This document shows positions 18,964 to 26,647 of a stretch of DNA of 48,688 nucleotides, in pieces. A program made the translations under genes and the position numbers. This DNA comes from Holophagaceae bacterium. GTDB lineage: Bacteria; Acidobacteriota; Holophagae; Holophagales; Holophagaceae. The stretch lies in the NCBI GenBank assembly GCA_025357545.1, contig JANXPB010000202.1, positions 1 through 48,688 of the forward strand, in the 5' to 3' direction. Each line of letters starts with the position of its first letter. The stretch's first letter is position 1. Under the pieces are notes generated by a model, which was not told the origin of the DNA, ran no database searches, and saw only the letters and a program-made list of their open reading frames with translations.

Positions 18964-19923
18964 CTACTTGATCAGGCCGATCTCCCGCAGGCGCTGCATG
19001 AGGAAGGCGTGGCTGGTGATGGGCTCGAACATCTTCTTCTCGCCGGGGCCGAGCAGGCTGTCGGGGCAATCCAGCAGTACGTCCGGCCGCGGATGGCAGA
19101 AGAAGGGCATGGAATAGCGCACCTTGTCGGGACTGTCGGGATTCACTACGCGGTGGGTCGTGCTGGGGATCTTGAGGTTCACATGGCGGCTCAGCATGTC
19201 GCCGGCGTCCGCCACGATTTCCCCCGCCAGGCCATCCACCGCGTGCCAGGTGCCATCCCGGTCCAGCAGTTCGAGGCCGCTCTCGGTGGCCGCCGGGAGC
19301 AGGGTGATGAGGTTGATGTCTTCGTGGGCCGAAGCCCGCACGCCGCCCTGGATGTAGCGGTCCTTCAGGGCGGGGTAGTGGATGATGCGCAGGATGGAAT
19401 TGCCGTGGATGACCATGTCCGCCAGCACCCGCTGCGGCAGCTCCAGGTAGAGCGCAATGGCTTCCAGCAGCGTGCCCGCGCAGTCCTCCAACGCCTTGTA
19501 CAGGGCCAGCGCGTGGGGCTTGAAGCTCGAGATCTCGGCGTCGGGCCAGATGTTGTCGCCATAGATGGCGTGGAGTTCGTGGCCGGGCGGGAGTTCCTGG
19601 CCCACGTGCCAGAACTCCTTGAGGTCGCCCACTGGGTTGTCCTTGGCGTGTTCGGACCCAAAGGCCGTGAAGCCCCGCGCACCGCCGCCGCCCGGGATGA
19701 GGTACTTGCGCTTGGCCGCTTCCGGCAACGCGAAGAAGGCCTTCGCTGCGTCATAGGCGCCATCCACGTCCGCCTGGGTGACCCTGTGCCCCGCCACCTT
19801 CACGAAGCCCGTGTTCTTGAGGCTCTCCCCCAGCACCCGGATGAACTCCGTCCGGTCCTGCGCGCTGCCCTCGCTGAACTGGGACAGGTGGACGGTTTCA
19901 ACATGGAAAGTGGACGTGGACAT
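18964..19923 (-). CDS. Isopenicillin N synthase-like 2-oxoglutarate/Fe(II) oxygenase
   Basis: A 319-residue enzyme of the IPNS/2OG-Fe(II) dioxygenase family. The metal triad is visible: His200 and Asp202 in AHEDINLITLL and His257 in STTHRVVNP, with Arg269 in RYSMPFF for 2-oxoglutarate. The N-terminal DIOX_N part (SLKNTGFVKVAGH, AFFALPEAAKRKY) is complete. Members hydroxylate or desaturate diverse small molecules; the substrate cannot be read from the sequence. It lies just downstream of recA on the same strand (72-bp gap) and converges on the protease gene. Confidence 0.87.
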   Translation of the reverse strand: MSTSTFHVETVHLSQFSEGSAQDRTEFIRVLGESLKNTGFVKVAGHRVTQADVDGAYDAAKAFFALPEAAKRKYLIPGGGGARGFTAFGSEHAKDNPVGDLKEFWHVGQELPPGHELHAIYGDNIWPDAEISSFKPHALALYKALEDCAGTLLEAIALYLELPQRVLADMVIHGNSILRIIHYPALKDRYIQGGVRASAHEDINLITLLPAATESGLELLDRDGTWHAVDGLAGEIVADAGDMLSRHVNLKIPSTTHRVVNPDSPDKVRYSMPFFCHPRPDVLLDCPDSLLGPGEKKMFEPITSHAFLMQRLREIGLIK

Positions 19924-19995
19924 GGGGCACCTGGGAATGGAAAGGGCACCCAGTTTAGCGCTGGGTGCCCTCCCATGGATCCAAGAAAGCGGGTC

Positions 19996-21054
<1,059 letters not shown>

Positions 21055-21091
21055 GGGGCGCTCCTGCGATTGAAAAGAAGTATGGATGATC

Positions 21092-21109
21092 CGGCTCCGC
21101 TCGGAGCCG
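21092..21109. promoter_or_regulatory. 8-2-8 palindrome upstream of recA
   Basis: CGGCTCCG-CT-CGGAGCCG is a perfect inverted repeat ending 38 bp before the recA ATG. It could be an operator (an SOS/LexA-type site of unknown consensus in this lineage) or a leader hairpin. It does not match the E. coli or Bacillus SOS box. Confidence 0.4.
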
Positions 21110-21218
21110 CTGCGAAAGGATGGCGGTGGGCCCTACGGCGGCCCGAATGAAGGACTGGACCGGACCGGGAGGCGCTGGAATAAGGATGGGACAGGAAGCG
21201 AAAAAAACAAGAAAAAAT

Positions 21219-21254
21219 TAATATCGTGTATTGCTATTTTGGTACATTGGTACC
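21219..21254 (+). promoter_or_regulatory. AT-rich promoter and tandem operator-like repeat
   Basis: An unusually A/T-rich stretch contains TAATAT (21219-21224), a fair -10 box, followed by the adjacent direct repeats TTGGTACA (21239-21246) and TTGGTACC (21247-21254), 7 of 8 bases identical, 12 bp before the RHH-like gene. Tandem short repeats are typical RHH binding sites, so autoregulation is plausible. Confidence 0.4.
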
Positions 21255-21265
21255 ATTATTTCATC

Positions 21266-21559
21266 ATGAGCTCGAACCCCCGCCCACCCCCCGACCGCCA
21301 TCCCGTCGAGCGCATCCAGACCGGCGTGCGCCTGGAGAAGCGCCTCCTGAAGGTCCTCAAGGGTCTCGCGGAGTACCACGACCTGAGCCTGGGGGATCTG
21401 CTGGAAGGCATCGTGCTTCACGCCTTCGAGGGGGCCTGTGCCTTTGGTCCCGAAAACCTGGCGCGCATCGCGGACTTGAAGCGCGTCTACCAGTTCGACT
21501 TGGGGGCCCGGCAGAGCCATCTCCTCATGGAGACCCAGCCTGAAAGGAAGCGGCGATGA
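21266..21559 (+). CDS. Small RHH-like (ribbon-helix-helix) DNA-binding protein
   Basis: A 97-residue protein. The segment RIQTGVRLEKRLLKVLKGLA followed by EYHDLSLGDLLEGIVLHAFEG has the pattern of an RHH fold: a short basic strand (RIQTGVRL) then two helices with the second beginning at SLGDLLEGI. The start at 21266 directly follows the tandem TTGGTAC repeats; a longer open frame from 21086 crosses the promoter and is not used. Its stop overlaps the next start in ATGA. It may regulate its own operon. It could equally be an antitoxin-like regulator, but the partner does not look like a known toxin. Confidence 0.7.
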   Translation: MSSNPRPPPDRHPVERIQTGVRLEKRLLKVLKGLAEYHDLSLGDLLEGIVLHAFEGACAFGPENLARIADLKRVYQFDLGARQSHLLMETQPERKRR

Positions 21560-21897
21560 CCATATCCACTCCGTCCCTCGCCTGGATCTTCGACTTCCGC
21601 GAGGGCCGCGTCGCCCCCGAGGCCTTAAGACACCCGGACCATGTCCGCCTGGCCTGGGCCTACCTGCAGACCTTCGGCCCGGCCGGCGCCCTGGCCAGCT
21701 TTCCGGAGGACCTGGACCGCTTCGCCACCGCCGCCGGAGCGCCGGGGAAATTCCATGCGGCCCTGACCGAGGCCTGGCTGCACCTCGTACAGGCCCGCAT
21801 GGACCTCCTGCCTGGGGCAGCCTGGGAGGAGTTCGCCGCGGCCAACGGCGACCTCTTCATCGGCGATCCCTTCGCCAAGGTGGGCTTCAGTCGCTGA
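21556..21897 (+). CDS. Small protein with HxxHVRLAW motif, unknown function
   Basis: A 113-residue protein. HPDHVRLAWAYLQTFG followed by APGKFHAALTEAWLHLV recalls a widespread uncharacterised family with an H-x-x-H-V-R-L-A-W core and a later HxxLTxAW-like helix; the histidines suggest a metal site. This resemblance is from memory and the function is unknown. It overlaps the RHH-like gene by 4 bp (ATGA) and the convergent glycosyltransferase by 11 bp. The pairing suggests the upstream regulator controls it. Confidence 0.65.
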   Translation: MTISTPSLAWIFDFREGRVAPEALRHPDHVRLAWAYLQTFGPAGALASFPEDLDRFATAAGAPGKFHAALTEAWLHLVQARMDLLPGAAWEEFAAANGDLFIGDPFAKVGFSR

Positions 21898-23017
21898 GCC
21901 GCACCCTCCGTCCCCGCCAGGTATTCACCCCCAGGGCCCGGTCCCAGAAGGCCCAAAGCATGCCCGCGCCGAGGATCAACCCGTTCATCGGCCAAAAAAC
22001 CCAGATCCAGTCCATGGGTTGCGCGGTGATGCGCTGGGAGGCGTCTCCGGCCACCACCGGGGTGAAGAGCCAGACGGTGAAACCCAGGATGGGATGCCCG
22101 GCGAAAGGGAGCCAAAGCGGGGACAGGTAGGCCGCCAGCACCAGCGGCACCAGGAGGGGGATCAGCCACCAGCCCGGCAAGGCGGCGGTGTTCTTGCGCA
22201 TGCCGCGCACCAGCTCCAACAGGCCGTGGTACATCCGCAGGTGCAGCATGGGTCCGCCACAGGCCATGCGGTTGATGAATCCCACCCGCTTGATGCGCCG
22301 CGCCAGCATCATGTCATCCACCGCCTCCAGCGGCGCGGCGGCATGGCCGCCCACGGCGTCATAGACGGACCGCCTCACCAGCGTAAAGGCGCCGATGCCG
22401 CTGAAGGCCGGGTGCTTGGGATTCGGAACCTGATGGGGAGGCACCAGCACTAGAAATCCCGGGACAGCCAGCGGCACCGCCACCCTTTCCCAGAAGCCAA
22501 CGGCGTCCACTGCGAAGAGCAGGGCCAGGATGTCGGCTGGCTGTTCGTCCAGGAACGCGAAGGCCCGCCGAAGGAGGTCTGGTGTCACGTGCACATCCGC
22601 ATCCACGAAGAGCAGCCAGTCGGCCTTGAGCGCTTCCGGCTCCTGCACAGCCAGGTGCAGCGCGTGGTTCTTGCCGAGCCATCCCGTTGGCAAGGCCTCG
22701 TTCCGGAGCACCCGGAGCCGTTCCGGATGCCGTCCAGCCCGGTCTGCCAGGATTTCCGTCGTGCCATCCGTGGACCCATCGTCTACCACGATGATGAACA
22801 GGTCCGGATAGTCCTGGATCAACCAAGAGTCGAGGGCGCTTCCGATCTCCCCCGCTTCATCTCGGGCGGGCATGCACAGGCACACTCGCCCCTGGGACGA
22901 AGGCTCCCGCAGCACCTCTGGGAGATGGGGCAGCATGGAGGAATTGCGGTGCAGCACGGCCAACATGGCCAGCATGCCCCCGCCGAATATCCAGGCAGCT
23001 CCATCGATCCAATGCAT
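21887..23017 (-). CDS. Family 2 glycosyltransferase, membrane-bound (HpnB/CrtQ-like)
   Basis: A 376-residue inner-membrane glycosyltransferase. An N-terminal membrane anchor (GAAWIFGGGMLAMLAVL) precedes a GT2 domain with CMPARDEAGEIG, IIVVDDGSTDGT, LPTGWLGKNHAL and the DxD motif FVDADVH; two or more C-terminal membrane segments follow (WLIPLLVPLVLAAYLSPLWL; WVFWPMNGLILGAGMLWAFW). The TGWLGK variant is typical of HpnB (hopanoid-associated) and carotenoid glycosyltransferases, so a lipid acceptor is inferred. The start at 23017 begins at the anchor. It is divergent from the aminotransferase (57-bp gap). Confidence 0.82.
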   Translation of the reverse strand: MHWIDGAAWIFGGGMLAMLAVLHRNSSMLPHLPEVLREPSSQGRVCLCMPARDEAGEIGSALDSWLIQDYPDLFIIVVDDGSTDGTTEILADRAGRHPERLRVLRNEALPTGWLGKNHALHLAVQEPEALKADWLLFVDADVHVTPDLLRRAFAFLDEQPADILALLFAVDAVGFWERVAVPLAVPGFLVLVPPHQVPNPKHPAFSGIGAFTLVRRSVYDAVGGHAAAPLEAVDDMMLARRIKRVGFINRMACGGPMLHLRMYHGLLELVRGMRKNTAALPGWWLIPLLVPLVLAAYLSPLWLPFAGHPILGFTVWLFTPVVAGDASQRITAQPMDWIWVFWPMNGLILGAGMLWAFWDRALGVNTWRGRRVRLSD

Positions 23018-23074
23018 GCTCTCAGGATGACCCGGGCGGTGGGTATTCTGGTAGTTTCCATCCCGGGAAACCTG

Positions 23075-24283
23075 ATGCTCAGCCACCTGCTTCCAGCCCG
23101 ACGCGAATTCCCCGCCGACGACCCTATTTTTGCGCTGAACAGCGAGGCCCAGGCACGTGCCGCCAAGGGCGAGGCGGTCATCAACACCACCGTGGGCGCC
23201 CTGCTGGACGACCATGGCCAGCTGGTGGTGCTGGACACGGTCATGGAACTCTGGCGGGAGCTGACACCCAAAGAGATCGCCCCGTACGCTCCCATCGCCG
23301 GGGATCCGGTCTTTCTGACTTCCCTCGTGCAGCGCTACTGGCCGGATCTAGATCAGTTCGGCACCGGTTGCGCGACCCCGGGCGGCAGCGGGGCGTTGGC
23401 TCTCTCCCTTTTGAACTTTCTGGAGCCCGGTCAGGCGGTGTTCTGCTTCTCGCCCTATTGGGGTCCCTACGCCACCATCTCCGCCGAGAATGGCCGACGC
23501 CTCAGGACCTACCCCTTGCCCAGCCCGGGCCACACCTGGGAAGCCTTGGATCTCCAGCGCGCGCTCAAGGAGTTGATGCAGGAACAGGGGCGGCTGCTCC
23601 TCTGGTTCAACGACCCCTGCCACAACCCCACGGGCCGCAGTTCCAGCCCCGCCGGCCGCGCCATGCTCTTCGAGATCCTCCGGGAACTCACCCAGCTGGG
23701 GCCCATCACGCTGCTGTTGGACCTCGCCTACCTGGAATACACCGCGGACCCGGGCGAGGTGATGCATGCCCTGCAGGATTACGCGCGGTTCGCCGGGGAG
23801 GGCACCGTGCTGGTAGGGGCTTCCCTGTCGGTGTCCAAGGCCCTGACGCTCTACGGGGCCAGGGCCGGGGCGCTGGTGTTCCCCTGGACCCACGATGCGC
23901 CCCTCCAGGCGGCCCTGGCGATGTCCTGCCGCGGAATCTTCTCCAATGCCCCCCGGGCGCCCCAATCCCTGGTGGTGCGGCTGGCCAGGGATGGCAAGGC
24001 CCAGGCCCGGCTCGCCGATGAGCATCGGCATTGGTCCTTGAAACTCCAGGTGCGGGCCCACGCCTTGAGCGATGCGCTCCGGTCGGAGAAGCTGCCGGGC
24101 GTCCCGTGGCAGGGCGGATTCTTCGTCACCCTGCCCGCGCCGGATCCCGAGGCGGTCGCCGCCAAGCTCCGGGAGCGGGGCATCTTCGTGGTGCCCATGG
24201 CCGAGGGACTGCGGGTCGGCGTGTGCGGCATGAAGGCCGTGGACGCCCCGATCTTCGCCCTGGCCTACAAGGAATCCCTGTAG
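23075..24283 (+). CDS. PLP-dependent class I/II aminotransferase
   Basis: A 402-residue fold-type I aminotransferase resembling aspartate/aromatic aminotransferases: TPGGSGALALSLLNFL (cofactor phosphate loop), NDPCHNPTGR (conserved substrate-pocket Asn), LLDLAYLEY, the Schiff-base lysine in SLSVSKALTLYG, and the C-terminal EGLRVGVCG with the substrate-binding Arg. The start 23075 is chosen because homology begins just after it; ATG 23027 would add 16 residues. No good SD is visible. Its stop TAG forms part of the tRNA-Val promoter -35 box. Confidence 0.85.
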   Translation: MLSHLLPARREFPADDPIFALNSEAQARAAKGEAVINTTVGALLDDHGQLVVLDTVMELWRELTPKEIAPYAPIAGDPVFLTSLVQRYWPDLDQFGTGCATPGGSGALALSLLNFLEPGQAVFCFSPYWGPYATISAENGRRLRTYPLPSPGHTWEALDLQRALKELMQEQGRLLLWFNDPCHNPTGRSSSPAGRAMLFEILRELTQLGPITLLLDLAYLEYTADPGEVMHALQDYARFAGEGTVLVGASLSVSKALTLYGARAGALVFPWTHDAPLQAALAMSCRGIFSNAPRAPQSLVVRLARDGKAQARLADEHRHWSLKLQVRAHALSDALRSEKLPGVPWQGGFFVTLPAPDPEAVAAKLRERGIFVVPMAEGLRVGVCGMKAVDAPIFALAYKESL

Positions 24284-24308
24284 ACAAGGTGCCTGGATTC
24301 GCTATTCT
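24281..24308 (+). promoter_or_regulatory. Promoter of tRNA-Val
   Basis: TAGACA (24281-24286; 5 of 6 with TTGACA) and TATTCT (24303-24308; 4 of 6 with TATAAT) are spaced 16 bp, 10 bp before the mature tRNA. The TAG of the -35 box is also the stop codon of the aminotransferase. Confidence 0.5.
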
Positions 24309-24318
24309 AGAGGGCCGC

Positions 24319-24393
24319 GGGCGTATAACTCAGCGGTAGAGTGCTACCTTCACACGGTAGAAGTCCCAGGTTCGAATCCTGGTACGCCCACCA
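24319..24393 (+). tRNA. tRNA-Val (anticodon CAC)
   Basis: A complete cloverleaf with encoded CCA: acceptor GGGCGTA pairs with TACGCCC, the D-arm contains AGCGGTAGA, the anticodon stem CTACC/GGTAG encloses loop TTCACAC (CAC, reading GUG), and the T-arm CCAGG-TTCGAAT-CCTGG is canonical. Discriminator base A, then CCA at 24391-24393. It has its own promoter and precedes a terminator, so it is a single-tRNA unit ahead of efp. Confidence 0.96.
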
Positions 24394-24396
24394 CAA

Positions 24397-24430
24397 AAAG
24401 GCCCTGATCTCCCAATCGGGGCCTTTCTTT
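24397..24430 (+). terminator. Rho-independent terminator after tRNA-Val
   Basis: AAAGGCCC (24397-24404) pairs with GGGCCTTT (24419-24426), followed by CTTT. It lies directly after the tRNA and before efp, whose ATG follows 16 bp later, so efp may be transcribed by read-through or by a promoter within or upstream of the tRNA gene. Confidence 0.7.
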
Positions 24431-24446
24431 CATACCTGAGGAACCC

Positions 24447-25013
24447 ATGGCGTTCATCAATGCAAACCAGCTCCGTGCGGGCATGATCGTTAATTTTGAG
24501 AATGAGCTCTGCCGTGTGATCTCCGTGGAGCACCAGACCCCCGGCAACCTGCCGGCCCGCGTGCAAACCAAAATGAAGCGGCTGAAGGACGGCATCAACC
24601 GGGAGAACCGCTTTGGATCCTCTGAAAAGGTGGACCGGGCCGCCCTGGAGCAGCACGCCATGGAGTACCTCTACGAGGACGGTGGCCACCTGATCTTCAT
24701 GAACAATGAAACCTACGAGCAGCTGGAAGTGAGCAAGGACGTGCTGGGAGACGACATGGACTTCCTCACCCCCAACATGCAGGTGGAGCTGGAGTTCTAC
24801 GAGAACCAGCCCATTTCGGCCCTGCTGCCCCCCAGCGTGGTGCTGGAGATCCTGGAAACCGATCCCGTCATGAAGAATGCCAACGCCACCGGCTCCTACA
24901 AACCCGCCAGGATGGACAACGGCATCATTGTGGCGGTCCCGCCCTACATGGAGGCCGGGGAAAAAATCCGGGTCAACACCGCGGACCGGAGCTATATGGA
25001 GCGCGTGAAGTAA
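24447..25013 (+). CDS. efp: Elongation factor P with PGN-type loop
   Basis: Relieves ribosome stalling at consecutive prolines by binding between P and E sites. The 188-residue protein has the KOW-like N-domain (NQLRAGMIVNFENELCRV), the middle OB domain and the C-terminal OB domain ending GEKIRVNTADRSYMERVK, all typical. The loop that enters the peptidyl transferase centre reads HQTPGNLPARVQ (residues 29-40) rather than VKPGKGQAF: position 34, a modified Lys in E. coli or Arg (at 32) in EarP bacteria, is Asn here, so neither EpmA lysylation nor EarP rhamnosylation is expected. YeiP/EfpL proteins have a different loop. GAGG precedes the ATG. Confidence 0.94.
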   Translation: MAFINANQLRAGMIVNFENELCRVISVEHQTPGNLPARVQTKMKRLKDGINRENRFGSSEKVDRAALEQHAMEYLYEDGGHLIFMNNETYEQLEVSKDVLGDDMDFLTPNMQVELEFYENQPISALLPPSVVLEILETDPVMKNANATGSYKPARMDNGIIVAVPPYMEAGEKIRVNTADRSYMERVK

Positions 25014-25123
25014 GCCCGCTTCCAACCAGTTGGCCCCCGCGAGGGCCCACCATCTCAAATTTTTCAGGCTGGCGACTGCGCATTCTTGCCTTTTAATAGG
25101 ATGGTTGGTTGATACTGGAATAT

Positions 25124-25798
25124 ATGTCGACTGCCGTTCTCAATCTCAACAGCATCTCCTTCCTGGCCGGACTTCCTCCAAGCTTGGCGAAGGATCTCGT
25201 CGCCCTCTCCGAGCTTCGCCACTTCGAGGACGGACAGCGGGTCTTCGTCCAGGGTGAACGGATCCCGGGCGTCTTCGTGGTGGCCACCGGCTCCTTGAAG
25301 GTGTTCCGGAACGACGGCCGAGGCCATATCCAGGTGCTGGATTTCCTGCGGCCCGGCCAGTGCGTCGGCGAGGTCCAGGTCTTCGACAAGGGGCCCATCG
25401 CTTCCAGCGCCGAGGCCCGGGGCGAGAGCAGCTGCTGGATGATTCCCGCCGAACCCCTGAACCGCATCGCCCACACCACCCCCGAGGTGGCCGAGGTGTT
25501 GATCCACCACTTCGCGGCCAAGGTGCGGCACCTCGTGGACCTGGTGGACGCCCTGAGCCTCCACAGCGTGCCAGAGCGGGTGGCTCAATTCATTCTCGAA
25601 GCCCACGACAAGCACCCGGAGCGCCGCTTCGTGGAATTCGAAGAGACCCAGGAGGATCTGGCCCAGTGCATCGGCGCCAGCCGCGAAGCCTTTTCCCGCG
25701 CCCTGCGCCTGCTTTCAGACCTGGAGCTGATCCACAGCACCTTCCCGGTCATCCGCATCACCGACGCCGACAAGCTGAAGCGCTACGCCAAGGGCTAA
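25124..25798 (+). CDS. Crp/Fnr-family transcriptional regulator
   Basis: A 224-residue regulator: an N-terminal cyclic-nucleotide-binding-like barrel (LRHFEDGQRVFVQGERIPGVFVV, GSLKVF, LRPGQCVGEVQVF), a dimerisation helix, then a C-terminal winged helix (TQEDLAQCIGASREAFSRALRLL). No N-terminal cysteine set for a Fnr iron-sulfur cluster is present, and the cAMP phosphate pocket (RSA motif) is replaced by IASSAEARGES, so the effector is unclear. ATG 25124 is preferred over an upstream TTG at 25109; a GGA lies close before it. Confidence 0.86.
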   Translation: MSTAVLNLNSISFLAGLPPSLAKDLVALSELRHFEDGQRVFVQGERIPGVFVVATGSLKVFRNDGRGHIQVLDFLRPGQCVGEVQVFDKGPIASSAEARGESSCWMIPAEPLNRIAHTTPEVAEVLIHHFAAKVRHLVDLVDALSLHSVPERVAQFILEAHDKHPERRFVEFEETQEDLAQCIGASREAFSRALRLLSDLELIHSTFPVIRITDADKLKRYAKG

Positions 25799-25849
25799 AG
25801 GTACGCTCCCGGCGGGATCTCCTGGGGGCCACGCCCTGCCTCTTGGGTC

Positions 25850-25877
25850 TTGAATCCAGCGGGAATCCAGGTAGACT
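25850..25877 (+). promoter_or_regulatory. Promoter of tRNA-Asn
   Basis: TTGAAT (25850-25855) and TAGACT (25872-25877) with a 16-bp spacer, ending 11 bp before the mature tRNA. Both boxes match sigma-70 consensus at 4 of 6 positions. Confidence 0.45.
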
Positions 25878-25888
25878 GGTCCTTCCGT

Positions 25889-25965
25889 TCCGGTGTAGCT
25901 CAGTTGGTTAGAGCGCTTGACTGTTAATCAGGATGTCGTAGGTTCGAGTCCTACCACCGGAGCCA
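25889..25965 (+). tRNA. tRNA-Asn (anticodon GTT)
   Basis: A complete 77-nt cloverleaf with encoded CCA: acceptor TCCGGTG pairs with CACCGGA, D-arm GCTC-AGTTGGTTA-GAGC, anticodon stem CTTGA/TCAGG with loop CTGTTAA (GTT), T-arm GTAGG-TTCGAGT-CCTAC, discriminator G, CCA at 25963-25965. Broken phage genes follow downstream, and tRNA-Asn is a common integration target, but no second copy of its 3' end was found. Confidence 0.96.
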
Positions 25966-25971
25966 AACGAG

Positions 25972-25995
25972 CCGCCCCACCGACGTGTGGGGCGG
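25972..25995 (+). terminator. Terminator-like hairpin after tRNA-Asn
   Basis: CCGCCCCAC (25972-25980) pairs perfectly with GTGGGGCGG (25987-25995), a strong 9-bp GC stem 6 bp after the tRNA. Only TCTAGTTAA follows rather than a T-run. Confidence 0.6.
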
Positions 25996-26118
25996 TCTAG
26001 TTAACAGGCAAATTCTCGCGCAGTCCCACCGTCCGCGGGGAGCAGGGTATCTTCGGGACAGTTTGGCAGTCCCACCGCCCTTCCGAGGCGCCACGGAATT
26101 GGCCTATAGTAGCGCTTT

Positions 26119-26361
26119 TTTCACTGGTTTCTCAGCTCTTTGGGCAGCCTTCAGGTCACTCCAGTTAACTCTTGGCCGATTCTCGCCCCAGTCTCGGTTT
26201 TGGGGGGAGAGACCGGCCCGACCCGGCCAAAGCCCCCTGGCGAGTTGTTCATCAGAGGCTCAGGGGTGGAGTCCCAGCGTGTCCAGGCGCCGGGTGGGGC
26301 GTAACTAAGTATTCCTCCCGGAGATCCGGCGCGAGTTAGATCTATGACAAAACCAGTGAAA
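26119..26361. repeat. 12-bp inverted repeats enclosing 219 bp
   Basis: TTTCACTGGTTT (26119-26130) and AAACCAGTGAAA (26350-26361) are exact inverted copies; pairing does not extend on either side and no target-site duplication is visible. No ORF lies inside. It could be a small non-autonomous element or chance. Confidence 0.3.
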
Positions 26362-26454
26362 CACTCGGTTGGCTCACCCCATCCAAACACGCCTCCATGA
26401 GGGATGGGAGGCCGTCTCCGAGGCGATCGAGGATGCGGGTAGGCTTCGGAGCCC

Positions 26455-26527
26455 GCCGAGGTGCGGAAGCAGTTGAGCATCCACCTGGTAAGCCACATGG
26501 ACGAGGTCATCTAGCTGGCTCTCACGC
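26455..26527 (+). pseudogene. Possible remnant of the lon protease 3' end
   Basis: Read from 26455, the frame gives AEVRKQLSIHLVSHMDEVI, a stop TAG, then LAL. This matches the usual Lon C-terminus pattern (xEVRxxLxxHxVxxMDEVLxLAL). The frame is closed by TAG both upstream (26440) and inside, so nothing functional remains. Only about 24 codons support the assignment and the match is by eye; it could be chance. Confidence 0.35.
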
Positions 26528-26647
26528 GCGTGCCTACGCCGCCGGACATCTCTCCAGCCCCCCTTTCTTCTAAGCCCCTGAACCTTTCTAAGTCCCTTTG
26601 GCAAAGCAGGAGTTGTTGGGGGCAATGTATAGAGGTAGGGTGGCTTC

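Larger units (their letters stand above)
25996..26647. other. 650-bp region without intact genes
   Basis: No credible complete gene on either strand. It contains two copies of GCAGTCCCACCG (26020-26031 and 26066-26077), a 12-bp inverted repeat pair (26119-26130 and 26350-26361) and a possible remnant of a lon 3' end (around 26455-26527). Together with the downstream broken phage genes it is best read as scar sequence from decayed foreign DNA next to tRNA-Asn. Confidence 0.5.

Noticed and set aside
26020-26077. CRISPR-like direct repeats GCAGTCCCACCG
   Set aside because: Only two copies of 12 bp, no third unit and no spacer array.
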